In this document: one piece after another, positions 45,211-53,827 of the stretch
Numbering within the stretch: position 1 is the first letter of the stretch
Layout of the letters: every line of letters starts with the position of its first letter
Assembly: GCA_965200095.1 (NCBI GenBank)
Contig: OZ241350.1
Location: 2,976,001 to 3,040,000, forward strand
Direction: 5' to 3'
DNA: 64,000 nucleotides
From: JANQOH01 sp965200095
GTDB taxonomy: Bacteria > Pseudomonadota > Alphaproteobacteria > UBA7887
Notes under the pieces: model-generated
Databases searched by the model: none
Seen by the model: the letters and a program-made list of their open reading frames with translations, nothing else
Told to the model about the DNA's origin: nothing
Position numbers and translations under genes: made by a program

Positions 45211-46087
45211 CGCCGGACCCGGCCTCGAGCCAGCTTTCGCAACAGCGGCGCGCCAGCGCGCGCACGCGCGCGATATGCGCCGCGCGCTCGGTCGCCCCGA
45301 TGACGCCGCGCGCGTCCAGCATGTTGAACAGGTGGCTTGCGGCGATGCACTGGTCGTAGGCGGGCAACGGCAGTTTCGCCGCGACCAGGCGCGCGCATTC
45401 CGCTTCCGCGTCGGCGAAGTGCCGGGACAGCATGCCGGTGTCCGCGACCTCGAAGTTCTGGCGCGAATACTGCCGCTCGTTCTCGAGGAACACGTCGCCG
45501 TAGCGCACGCCCGCGCCGTTCCAGTCGAGATCGTAGACGTTCTCGACACCCTGCGCATACATCGCGAGGCGCTCCAGGCCGTAGGTGATCTCGCCGGAGA
45601 CGGGCGCGCAGTCGAACCCGCCGACCTGCTGGAAATAGGTGAACTGCGAGACCTCCATGCCGTCGCACCACACTTCCCAGCCGAGCCCCCAGGCGCCGAG
45701 GGTAGGGCTTTCCCAATCGTCCTCGACGAAGCGGATGTCGTGCAGCCGGGAGTCGACGCCCAATTCGGCCAGGCTCTCGAGATAGAGCGCCTGAATGTCG
45801 TCGGGCGACGGTTTGAGGAGCACCTGGAACTGGTAATAGTGCTGGAGCCGGTTGGGGTTCTCGCCGTAGCGCCCGTCCGCCGGGCGGCGCGACGGCTGCA
45901 CATAGGCGGTGCGCCAGGGCTCCGGTCCCAGGCTGCGCAGCAGCGTCGCGGGGTGGAACGTGCCCGCTCCCACCGGCATGTCGTAGGGCTGGAGGAGGAC
46001 GCAGCCGCGCGCCGCCCAGAACGTCTGAAGGGCGAGTATCAGGCTCTGGAAGTCGGTGGGGCGCGCCGCGCCGGCCGCGGCGCTCAT
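45203..46087 (-). CDS. glyQ: Glycyl-tRNA synthetase alpha subunit
   Basis: 294 residues. Class II core: FQSLILALQTFWAARGCVLL, YVQPSRRPADGRYGENPNR and GWEVWCDGMEVSQFTYFQQV. It charges tRNA-Gly with GlyS. I use ATG 46087 (ATGA overlap with the upstream small gene) instead of 46102 because the family N-terminus fits. Confidence 0.96.
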   Translation of the reverse strand: MSAAAGAARPTDFQSLILALQTFWAARGCVLLQPYDMPVGAGTFHPATLLRSLGPEPWRTAYVQPSRRPADGRYGENPNRLQHYYQFQVLLKPSPDDIQALYLESLAELGVDSRLHDIRFVEDDWESPTLGAWGLGWEVWCDGMEVSQFTYFQQVGGFDCAPVSGEITYGLERLAMYAQGVENVYDLDWNGAGVRYGDVFLENERQYSRQNFEVADTGMLSRHFADAEAECARLVAAKLPLPAYDQCIAASHLFNMLDARGVIGATERAAHIARVRALARRCCESWLEAGSGGG

Positions 46088-46344
46088 CCGGGCCAGGGGC
46101 AATCGTCGCGGCCGCAGGAGCGCGCGTTGCGCGCCGGCACGAACGTGCCGCAGAGCCCGCAGGCGACCATCTCCTCGGCTTCGGCGGCGCCGCTGCGACG
46201 ACGGCGACGCGAGGGCGCCCGGCGCGACGCTGCGTCGCCTTCCGAACGTCTCTCCTGGATGCGCGCGATCATCTTGAAACCGTACCAGACAATCGCGATC
46301 ACCAGGATCGTGAAGAGCAGTTTCTGAAGGCTGAAACCGAACAT
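46084..46344 (-). CDS. PP0621-like small membrane protein with zinc-ribbon-like tail
   Basis: 86 residues: an N-terminal transmembrane helix (LQKLLFTILVIAIVWYGF), an Arg-rich linker, then MVACGLCGTFVPARNARSCG with CGRDDC, four cysteines that could bind zinc on the cytoplasmic side. It overlaps glyQ (ATGA) as the operon's first gene. Role unknown. Confidence 0.72.
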   Translation of the reverse strand: MFGFSLQKLLFTILVIAIVWYGFKMIARIQERRSEGDAASRRAPSRRRRRSGAAEAEEMVACGLCGTFVPARNARSCGRDDCPWPG

Positions 46345-46433
46345 CTGCCCACCCCGGGGCGGCGAACGACGCCCCGCCTATAGCCCATCGCCGCCCTTCG
46401 TTCCAGCCTTCGCCCGCCGGCGGCGCCGGGACT

Positions 46434-47948
46434 TCAGGCGTCGAGCAGGGCGCGGGCGTGCGGCCAGACGGTGCGCGGGCGAAGGCGCGCGACGCAGGCG
46501 GCGTGTTTCGCCGCCGCCACGAGGTGAACGCGCCGCAGCGGCTCGCGCGTCGCCGTATATTCCTCGAACGCCGCCTGTTGCATCTTGTAGGCGTGCATTT
46601 CCGACTGGTCGTCGCGGCAGACCAGTTCCGCCATCGACGAAAGAAACGCCGCGGGGTCGTCCCCGCGCTCCGCCCAGGCCTCGGCGAGCGCCGTCGTCTC
46701 GCGCACCGTGTCCGGCGCCGTGAGGTCGGCGATGGAGCCGGTCATCGTCGTCAGGTCGAATTCGGGCTGCGCCGCGATACTGTCCACGATGGCCGCGAGC
46801 AGCGCGTCGGCGCCCCGTTCGGAAACGGCTTTCGCCGGCCCGGCGTCCGCCGGCGGGCGCATGGTGCGGTCGAGATGGCGCACCTCGTAGCCCTGCCCCC
46901 ACGACAGCAGCGCGAGCAGGCGCGTGCGCATCGACAGCCCCGGCAGGCGGAGCAGGTAGCGCCGCGCGCTCATCCCCGTGTGGTAATGGACATCGAACGG
47001 GTTGCCCGTATTCGACCGCAGGAAGCGGCGCGCCGCGCCCAGCGATTGCGCTTCGCACGCGCCCATCGCGGAGAGGCCCGCGGCGAGCGCGTCCGCCACG
47101 AGGCCGGGCGCGTCGGCGGCGCGGTCGGCCTCCGCGACCGCGTCGGCGAGTCTGTCGACCGCTTCCGTCTCGTCGTCGCCGGTTTCGAACCGCCGCCCGC
47201 GGTCCGCCAGGCCGCGCGAGTCCGCCAGCGCCTCGAGTGCGGCGTAGTTCCGATAGAGGTCGATCCCGTCCTGGATGATGGCGCCCCGCACGCCGCCCGC
47301 ATGTTCGAGCATGGGGTGCCGTGCGAGAAAGCGGACCGCGGGGCGGAGTATCGCCTCGCCATGGCGCCAGCCGAGCGCGTCGAGCGCGCGGAAGGCGTAG
47401 ACGGGGTAAAGGAAGTAGTGGTCGTCGAGGGCGTTGCGCGGCAGCGCCGCGGTCAGCAGCGCCTCCATGATTTCGCCGGGTTCGGCGGCGCCGAGCAGGG
47501 CGATGAGATGGCGCTCGGCGGCGGCGGCGCGGCGGCGCCCGAGTTCGAAGGCGAAGCCCTCGAGCAATTCGCGCTTCGATTTTCCGGCGAGGGCGCCGAT
47601 GTCGATCCGCGGCATCGCGCCCGGCCCCATTTCCGGAGCGTGAACGTGTTTGTTGGCCAGCGCGACGCTCTGGACGGCCGGCAGGAGCGCGGCGGGGCCG
47701 TCGAGCCGCTCGCCCAGGCGCCTGACGGCGTAAAGGCCGGCCACGGGGTGCACCGGGCCGCCGTGATGCGACGGCGGAAGCTCCGTCGAACGGCTGACCG
47801 CGAGCCCCGCCGCCGCGAGCATGTCGCCCACCGGCGCGCCGCCCCGCAGCCGCGCGCAGGCCGCGGCGACGATGTCGTCCGGCGGCGTGTCCTCCACGAA
47901 GCGCACCAGCGCTTCGGTGGCGTCGTCGAACCGCACCAGTCCGGTCAT
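46434..47948 (-). CDS. Conserved-looking 504-residue protein, family not recognised
   Basis: 504 residues; GGGGGGAAG precedes the ATG at 47948. It has several His/Tyr-rich short motifs: PPSHHGGPVHPVAGLYA, ALDDHYFLYPVYAFRALD and FDVHYHTGMSARRYLLR, spaced along a helical chain with no membrane segment or signal peptide. The clustered histidines suggest a metal or haem site, or a hydrolase, but I cannot name the family. It stands alone between the glyQ operon and a large repeat region. A remote tie to questin-oxidase-like proteins was considered and not supported. Confidence 0.6.
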   Translation of the reverse strand: MTGLVRFDDATEALVRFVEDTPPDDIVAAACARLRGGAPVGDMLAAAGLAVSRSTELPPSHHGGPVHPVAGLYAVRRLGERLDGPAALLPAVQSVALANKHVHAPEMGPGAMPRIDIGALAGKSKRELLEGFAFELGRRRAAAAERHLIALLGAAEPGEIMEALLTAALPRNALDDHYFLYPVYAFRALDALGWRHGEAILRPAVRFLARHPMLEHAGGVRGAIIQDGIDLYRNYAALEALADSRGLADRGRRFETGDDETEAVDRLADAVAEADRAADAPGLVADALAAGLSAMGACEAQSLGAARRFLRSNTGNPFDVHYHTGMSARRYLLRLPGLSMRTRLLALLSWGQGYEVRHLDRTMRPPADAGPAKAVSERGADALLAAIVDSIAAQPEFDLTTMTGSIADLTAPDTVRETTALAEAWAERGDDPAAFLSSMAELVCRDDQSEMHAYKMQQAAFEEYTATREPLRRVHLVAAAKHAACVARLRPRTVWPHARALLDA

Positions 47949-48149
47949 GGTCTTCCCCCCTTGCGTCCCGCCGCTACAGGATAGCGCGACGGCAGGCGCG
48001 GCGCGAGGCCCGGGTTTTCCGGGAGCCGTTCGCGGCTCGGCGGCTGGCCTGCCCGGGCGGATTTCCGGCGGCGTTGCAAAGCGTCGACGGGACGAACGGA
48101 TGCTTCGATTCGAGCCGGCTTGTCGTCGTTCCGGCGTATTCGTTCCGCG

Positions 48150-48400
48150 AAAGATCGTGTGAAAAAATCGGCCGGACCTCACTGTGACGGTCGGAGCGCC
48201 GAAGGGCTCGGCGCGGCAAAATACAATAATTCGCCAATAATACTCGCCATTCCCGCGAAAAAGCGTGTGAAGAAACCTGACAGCGTTACAAACACTCGTC
48301 ATTCCCGCGAAAGCGGGAATCCGCTCGCGCCGTTCCCACAAGGAAAACCGCCTCCGGATTCCCGCTTTCGCGGGAATGACGAGCATTTGCAAGGCTTGTC
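48150..48400. repeat. dRS3-like units bordering the 192-bp array
   Basis: Two inverted dRS3-like units at about 48299-48321 and 48358-48380 plus degenerate pieces (GAAAAAGCGTGTGAAGAAAC). Positions 47949-48150 hold no gene. The units are the same as in the adjoining tandem array. Confidence 0.75.
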
Positions 48401-49552
48401 CTCACCACAACGGCCGGAGCGCCGAGGGGGTCGGCGCGGCAAAACGCAACAACTCGCTACTACCCTTCGTCATTCCCGCGAAAGCGGGAATCCGCTCGCG
48501 CCGTTCCCACAAGGAAAACCGTGCCGATACTGCGGACAACCGCCTCCGGATTCCCGCTTTCGCGGGAATGACGAGTATTCGTAAGGCTTGCCCTCACCAC
48601 AACGGCCGGAGCGCCGAGGGGGTCGGCGCGGCAAAACGCAACAACTCGCTACTACCCTTCGTCATTCCCACGAAAGCGGGAATCCGCTCGCGGCGTTCCC
48701 ACAAGGAAAACCGTGCCGATACTGCGGACAACCGCCTCCGGATTCCCGCTTTCGCGGGAATGACGAGTATTCGTAAGGGTTGCCCTCACCACAACGGCCG
48801 GAGCGCCGAAAGTTCCGGCGCGGCAAAACGCAACAACTCGCTACTACCCTTCGTCATTCCCGCGAAAGCGGGAATCCGCTCGCGCCGTTCCCACAAGGAA
48901 AACCGTGCCGATACTGCGGACAACCGCCTCCGGATTCCCGCTTTCGCGGGAATGACGAGTATTCGTAAGGACGGCCCTCATCATAACGGCCGGAGCGCCG
49001 AAAGTTCCGGCGCGGCAAAACGCAACAACTCGCTACTACCTTTCGTCATTCCCGCGAAAGCGGGAATCCGCTCGCGGCGTTCCCACAAGGAAAACCGGGC
49101 CGATATTGCGGACAACCGCCTCCGGATTCCCGCTTTCGCGGGAATGACAAGTACTTGTAAGGGTTGCCCTCACCACAACGGCCGGAGCGCCGAAAGTTCC
49201 GGCGCGGCAAAACGCAACAACTCGCTACTACCCTTCGTCATTCCCGCGAAAGCGGGAATCCGCTCGCGCCGTTCCCACAAGGAAAACCGTGCCGATACTG
49301 CGGACAACCGCCTCCGGATTCCCGCTTTCGCGGGAATGACGAGTATTCGTAAGGCTTGCCCTCACCACAACGGCCGGAGCGCCGAGGGGGTCGGCGCGGC
49401 AAAACGCAACAACTCGCTACTACCCTTCGTCATTCCCGCGAAAGCGGGAATCCGCTTGCGTCGTTCCCACAAGGAAAACCGTGCCGATACTGCGGACAAC
49501 CGCCTCCGGATTCCCGCTTTCGCGGGAATGACGAGTATTTGTAACGCTGTCA
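48401..49552 (+). repeat. Six-copy tandem array with a 192-bp period
   Basis: Copies begin at 48401, 48593, 48785, 48977, 49169 and 49361 (anchor CTCACCACAACGGCCGGAGC; the fourth has CTCATCATAA). Each unit carries two inverted dRS3-like units around a cassette beginning CCGCTCGCGCCGTTCCCACA. Copies 1, 2 and 6 have GAGGGGGTCGG where 3, 4 and 5 have AAAGTTCCGG, so duplication moved in blocks. Because 192 is a multiple of three, a false open frame spans the array. It is not a CRISPR array. Confidence 0.93.
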
Positions 49553-49806
49553 GGTTTCCTCACACACTCTTTCACAGGAATGACGAAGTATTATCGGAGG
49601 GTTATCGTCTTCCACCGCGTCACTTCTTCGGCGCTCCGAAACGTCGCAAGGCGCCGGGAACGCGATCGCGCCGCAGGCGAAACGGGTTATGCAGAGGCCT
49701 CGTTTTAGCCCGCAAGGGCCGTTTCGAGGCCGCGCGCCGCCGACTCTGCGGGCGTCCGGCGAAACCCCGGGGCTTGTCGCCGCGCTGCGGCGCCCGTGCG
49801 GTCGTT

Positions 49807-49877
49807 CCCGGGAGCGAGCCCGCCCTCGCGTATGCGGGGGGCGATGTCCATCGCCGTAACGAGAACCGCCGGTTGAC
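49807..49877. repeat. Partial MITE-like element
   Basis: CCCGGGAGCGAGCCCGCCCT followed by a right end ATCGCCGTAACGAGAACCGC matches the family at 4341-4477. The left end is not identifiable. Positions 49553-49806 have no supported gene. Confidence 0.55.
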
Positions 49878-49922
49878 ACGGCCGGCGCTTTCGCGTAGGC
49901 GATGCGGCATCGACGCCGCGGG

Positions 49923-50009
49923 GCCCAGGTGGCGGAATTGGCAGACGCGCTGGCTTCAGGTGCCAGTGACCGCAAGGTCGTGGAAGTTCGAGTCTTCTCC
50001 TGGGCACCA
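49923..50009 (+). tRNA. tRNA-Leu(CAG)
   Basis: 87 nucleotides with encoded CCA. Acceptor GCCCAGG pairs with CCTGGGC; D-arm GGCGGAATTGGCAGACGC; anticodon loop TTCAGGT gives CAG, reading CUG. It precedes rnd, an order common in Rhodospirillales-like genomes. Confidence 0.95.
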
Positions 50010-50062
50010 TCTCCGCGCCGAATTCTCCTGTCGACCGCAATCCGCTCGAGGGCCGCGCCGGC

Positions 50063-50674
50063 GTGACCGTTCACCTGCATCGCTACGACCTCCCCGACGG
50101 CGCCGCGTTCGACGGCGACCTCGCGGTGGACACCGAGACGCGGGGGCTGAACCCCCATCGCGACCGGCTGTGCCTCGTCCAGCTGGCGGACGGCCGCGGC
50201 GACGCCCATCTGGTGCATTTCCCGGAACCCGACTACGCCGCGCCCAACCTCCGCGGTCTCCTCGCCGACGAAACCCGAACCAAATTGTTCCACTATGCGC
50301 GCTTCGACATCGCTGCGCTGCGGCAGGCTTTCGGCGTCGCCTGCCGGCCCGTCTATTGCACCCGGATCGCGTCGCGGCTGGCGCGCACCTATACCGACCG
50401 TCACGGGTTGAAGGACCTGGCGTCGGAACTGCTCGGCGTGTCGCTGTCGAAGGAGCAGCAATGCTCCGACTGGGCGGCGGCCGAACTGAGCCGCGCGCAG
50501 CAGGCCTATGCCGCCGGCGACGTGCTCCACCTCCACCGGTTGCGCGAGCGCCTCGACGCGATGCTGGCGCGCGAGGGGCGCGGGGACCTGGCCGCTGCGT
50601 GCTTCGCTTTCGTTCCCGTCCGGGCGGCTCTCGACCTCGCCGGCTGGCCCGACGACGACATATTCGCGCATTGA
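50063..50674 (+). CDS. rnd: Ribonuclease D-like 3'-5' exonuclease
   Basis: 203 residues from a GTG. DEDDy exonuclease motifs: DTETRGL (ExoI), HYARFDIAAL (ExoII) and YAAGDVLHLHRL (ExoIII). It lacks the HRDC domains of full E. coli RNase D, as in most alphaproteobacterial short forms. It trims tRNA and other RNA 3' ends. Next to tRNA-Leu(CAG). Confidence 0.9.
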   Translation: MTVHLHRYDLPDGAAFDGDLAVDTETRGLNPHRDRLCLVQLADGRGDAHLVHFPEPDYAAPNLRGLLADETRTKLFHYARFDIAALRQAFGVACRPVYCTRIASRLARTYTDRHGLKDLASELLGVSLSKEQQCSDWAAAELSRAQQAYAAGDVLHLHRLRERLDAMLAREGRGDLAAACFAFVPVRAALDLAGWPDDDIFAH

Positions 50675-50816
50675 TTTCCCGCCGGCGCGCGGGCATATTC
50701 GGGCTTTCCCTCGGGATGTCGCCGTTTTGCGGGTAGAATCGGCACAGGCGGAGTCGCGCGACCGGCGGGCGGGCGTCGCCCCCCGGGGGCGGCGCTGCGC
50801 GGGCGCGGCGGACAGC

Positions 50817-51758
50817 GTGGCCGCCGGGCGGCGCGTTATCGAGATCGAGGCCGCCGCGCTCTCGGGCCTCGCGCGCGCCCTGGACGAACGGTTCGCCGAC
50901 GCGGTCGCGCTGCTCGCGCGCACCGAAGGGCGGGTCATGACCACCGGCATGGGAAAGTCCGGACATGTGGCGCGCAAGATCGCGGCGACCCTTGCATCGA
51001 CGGGAACCCCGGCGGGCTACGTCCACCCGGCGGAAGCGCGACATGGCGACCTCGGCATGATCGCCCGCGGAGACGCCGTGCTCGCGGTGTCCAATTCCGG
51101 CGAAACCGCCGAGATGAACGACATCGTGGAGCACAAGGGACGATATGGAATTCCCCTCGTCGCCATCGTCGGCCGCGCCGCAAGCGCCCTGGCGGCGCGC
51201 GCCGATGTCGCTCTTGTCCCGGTCGACGCGCCGGAAGCGTGTCCCAACGGCCTTGCGCCGACCACCTCGACCGCCATGGCGATGGCTCTGGGCGACGCTC
51301 TCGCCGTCGCGCTGATGGAGCGCAGCGGTTTCACCGGCGCTGCGTTCCGGCTCCTGCACCCCGGCGGGAGCCTCGCCGCGCGCCTTGCCACGGTCGCCGA
51401 TCTCATGCATGGCGGCGGCGAGATGCCGCTGGTCGGCCTCGATGCGCCGATGAGCGAGGCGGTGGTGGAGATGACCGCCCGGAGCCTGGGCTGCGTCGGC
51501 ATCGTCGACGGCGCGGGCCGGCTGGCGGGGATCGTCACCGACGGCGACCTGCGCCGCCACATGGCGCCCGACCTTCTGGCGCGCGGCGTCGCGGAAGTGA
51601 TGACCCGGGACCCGCGCACCATTGCGCCGGACCGCCTCGCCGCCGAGGCGTTGCGCGTCATGAGCGCGCGGAAGATCGCCGTATTGTTCGCGGTCGAGGA
51701 CGGCCGCCCGGTGGGCGTTCTTCACTCTCACGATTGCCTGCGCGCCGGGTTGGGGTGA
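50817..51758 (+). CDS. kdsD: Arabinose-5-phosphate isomerase (KdsD/KpsF)
   Basis: 313 residues from a GTG at 50817; a TTG at 50727 would add 30. The SIS domain has TTGMGKSGHVARKIAATLAS and SNSGETAEM; two CBS domains follow (GIVTDGDLRRHM and GVLHSHDCL). It makes D-arabinose 5-phosphate for Kdo in lipopolysaccharide. Directly before the lpt genes. Confidence 0.92.
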   Translation: MAAGRRVIEIEAAALSGLARALDERFADAVALLARTEGRVMTTGMGKSGHVARKIAATLASTGTPAGYVHPAEARHGDLGMIARGDAVLAVSNSGETAEMNDIVEHKGRYGIPLVAIVGRAASALAARADVALVPVDAPEACPNGLAPTTSTAMAMALGDALAVALMERSGFTGAAFRLLHPGGSLAARLATVADLMHGGGEMPLVGLDAPMSEAVVEMTARSLGCVGIVDGAGRLAGIVTDGDLRRHMAPDLLARGVAEVMTRDPRTIAPDRLAAEALRVMSARKIAVLFAVEDGRPVGVLHSHDCLRAGLG

Positions 51759-51766
51759 GGGCGGCG

Positions 51767-52435
51767 ATGGCGCGCGAAACCTTCGTCGGGCGTCTGCGCG
51801 CCGGCGCGGAAATGCCCGAGGCCGTCCGCGCCGAGGCGGACTGGCGCCGGCGCATGGGGCTGATGCGCGTGCTGTTGCCGGCGGCGGCGCTCGTCCTCGT
51901 CGCCGCGGTGGTCGGCTGGCCCCTGATCGATGGCGGGCGGGACCGTCTCTTCAGCGATACGGTTCCGTCCGACCTGGCGGCGACAGGGCGCGAGGAGGCG
52001 GTGCAGCCGCGTTTCGAGAGCACCGATTCATCGCGACGCCCCTATGTCGTCGACGCCGAATCGGCGTGGCAGCGATCGCCGGAGGACGCGCGGGTCTTCC
52101 TGACCCGGCCCGAAGCGCTCATGACGGGCTCCGACGGCGGCTGGATATCCGTCGCGGCGCAAAGCGGCGTGCTTGACCGCGGGAGTGAAATCCTGACCCT
52201 GTCCGGCGGCGTCGACGCGCACACCGAGTCGGGCCTGCAAGTGCGCACTTCGTCCGCCCGTTTCGACATGCGCGCCGGCACGGCCTCCACGCAGGACCCG
52301 GTGCGCGGTCACGGCCCCTGGGGCGAGCTCGACGCCACGGGCTGCACATGGCGGTCCGAGGGCGGGTTGCTTCGCTGCGGCGGCCGCCCCACCCTCGTTC
52401 TGTACCCACAGGCGTTCGAGGAAGGAGAGGGCTGA
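51767..52435 (+). CDS. lptC: LPS export protein LptC
   Basis: 222 residues with an N-terminal transmembrane helix (MRVLLPAAALVLVAAVVGWP) and a periplasmic OstA-like beta-jellyroll. LptC links the inner-membrane LptBFG complex to LptA. Its stop overlaps the lptA start (TGATG). Confidence 0.85.
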   Translation: MARETFVGRLRAGAEMPEAVRAEADWRRRMGLMRVLLPAAALVLVAAVVGWPLIDGGRDRLFSDTVPSDLAATGREEAVQPRFESTDSSRRPYVVDAESAWQRSPEDARVFLTRPEALMTGSDGGWISVAAQSGVLDRGSEILTLSGGVDAHTESGLQVRTSSARFDMRAGTASTQDPVRGHGPWGELDATGCTWRSEGGLLRCGGRPTLVLYPQAFEEGEG

Positions 52436-53046
52436 TGCGAAGCGTTGCGGGAGCGGCGGCGGCCGCGGCGGTCGCGTGGGTCTTCGGCGGCCCCGCCGTC
52501 GCGCAGTTCGAGGAGGATTCGGACGAGCCCATCGAGATCACCGCCGACACGCTGGAGTGGATGGAAAACGACAGGATCGCCATCGCCCGCGGCGACGCCG
52601 ACGCCGTTCAGGGGCGCTATCGTCTCTACGCCGACGAGCTCACCGCCTATCTCTCCGAACCCGATTCCGAACCCGACGCCGGGGAGGAAAGCAACCGGGC
52701 GGGCGAGATCCGGCGTATCGACGCCGACGGCAACGTGCGTTTCGTCACGCCCGAGGAAGTCGTGACCGGGGCTGTCGGAACCTATGACGTGGGGCGCCGG
52801 CGGGTGCATCTGGAGGGCGATGTCGTGATGACCCAGGGCGAGAACATCGTGCGCGGCGACCGCCTCGACATGGACCTCGATACCGGGGTGAGCACCGTAT
52901 CCGCCGTCGAGTCGTCCGAAGGCGGCGGGCGCGTGTCGGCCCTCTTCGTCCCGGAGGACGACGGGGAAGACGAAGACGGCGAGGCCGGCGACGAAGCCGG
53001 CGGCGCGGAGGCGGCGCCCCCGGGCGGGGAGGACACGGCGGAATGA
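52435..53046 (+). CDS. lptA: LPS transport periplasmic protein LptA
   Basis: 203 residues. Signal peptide VAGAAAAAAVAWVFGGPAVA; OstA repeats IEITADTLEWMENDRIAIAR, TYDVGRRRVHLEGDVVMTQG. The acidic tail (EDDGEDEDGEAGDEA) is unusual. Its stop overlaps lptB (ATGA). It bridges the periplasm for LPS. Confidence 0.9.
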   Translation: MRSVAGAAAAAAVAWVFGGPAVAQFEEDSDEPIEITADTLEWMENDRIAIARGDADAVQGRYRLYADELTAYLSEPDSEPDAGEESNRAGEIRRIDADGNVRFVTPEEVVTGAVGTYDVGRRRVHLEGDVVMTQGENIVRGDRLDMDLDTGVSTVSAVESSEGGGRVSALFVPEDDGEDEDGEAGDEAGGAEAAPPGGEDTAE

Positions 53047-53816
53047 ACGCCGCTCCGGACCGCGGCGGCCCCCGCCTGCGCCTGGCGCCCCGGGCGGAGG
53101 GCCTTGTCGGGCGCCGCCTCGGCAAGAGCTATCGCCGCCGTCCGGCGCTGCGCGACGTTTCGGTCGCCGTGAAGCGCGGCGAGGCGGTCGGTCTCCTCGG
53201 CCCGAACGGCGCCGGGAAGACCACCTGCTTCTACCTGATGACGGGGATGCTCTCCGCCGACACCGGGTCGGTCTCGATAGACGGTCACGACATCACCGAT
53301 CTGCCGACCTATCGCCGCGCCCGGCTGGGGATCGGCTATCTGCCGCAGGAGGCGTCTTTCTTCCGCGGCCTCAACGTGGAGAACAACATCCGCGTCGTCC
53401 TGGAGGCCGTCGAACCGGTGCGGGAGCGCCGCGAGGCGGCGCTGGACGAACTCCTCGCCGAATTCTCCATCGATCACATCCGGCGCGCGCCGGCGCTCGC
53501 GCTCTCCGGCGGCGAGCGGCGCCGCGTCGAGATCGCGCGCACCCTCGCGTCGCGGCCCGACTTCATGCTGCTCGACGAACCGCTCGCCGGCATCGACCCG
53601 GTCGCCGTGTCGGACATCCGCGACCTCGTCGCCCATCTGAAGGACCGCGGGATCGGCGTTCTGATCACCGACCACAATGTGCGCGAGACCCTCGATATCG
53701 TCGACCGCGCCTACATCCTTCACGACGGCATGGTGCTGATGGAAGGGTCGCCGGGCGAGATCGTCGCGCATGAGGACGTTCGACGGGTCTATCTCGGCGA
53801 ACGCTTCCGCATCTAG
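53043..53816 (+). CDS. lptB: LPS export ABC ATPase LptB
   Basis: 257 residues. Walker A GPNGAGKTT, Q-loop ASFFRGLNVENNI, signature LSGGERRRVEIARTLASRPD, Walker B FMLLDEPLAGIDP. Powers LPS extraction with LptF/G (not in window). Overlaps lptA. Confidence 0.96.
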   Translation: MNAAPDRGGPRLRLAPRAEGLVGRRLGKSYRRRPALRDVSVAVKRGEAVGLLGPNGAGKTTCFYLMTGMLSADTGSVSIDGHDITDLPTYRRARLGIGYLPQEASFFRGLNVENNIRVVLEAVEPVRERREAALDELLAEFSIDHIRRAPALALSGGERRRVEIARTLASRPDFMLLDEPLAGIDPVAVSDIRDLVAHLKDRGIGVLITDHNVRETLDIVDRAYILHDGMVLMEGSPGEIVAHEDVRRVYLGERFRI

Positions 53817-53827
53817 AACCCGCCGTC

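Noticed and set aside
48401..49552. CRISPR array
   Set aside because: Units are 192 bp with internal inverted repeats and no unique spacers; no cas genes are present.
48376..50736. A 786-codon open frame with internal repeats
   Set aside because: The openness comes from a 192-bp repeat whose length is a multiple of three; it carries no start context or domain and its end overlaps rnd in another frame.
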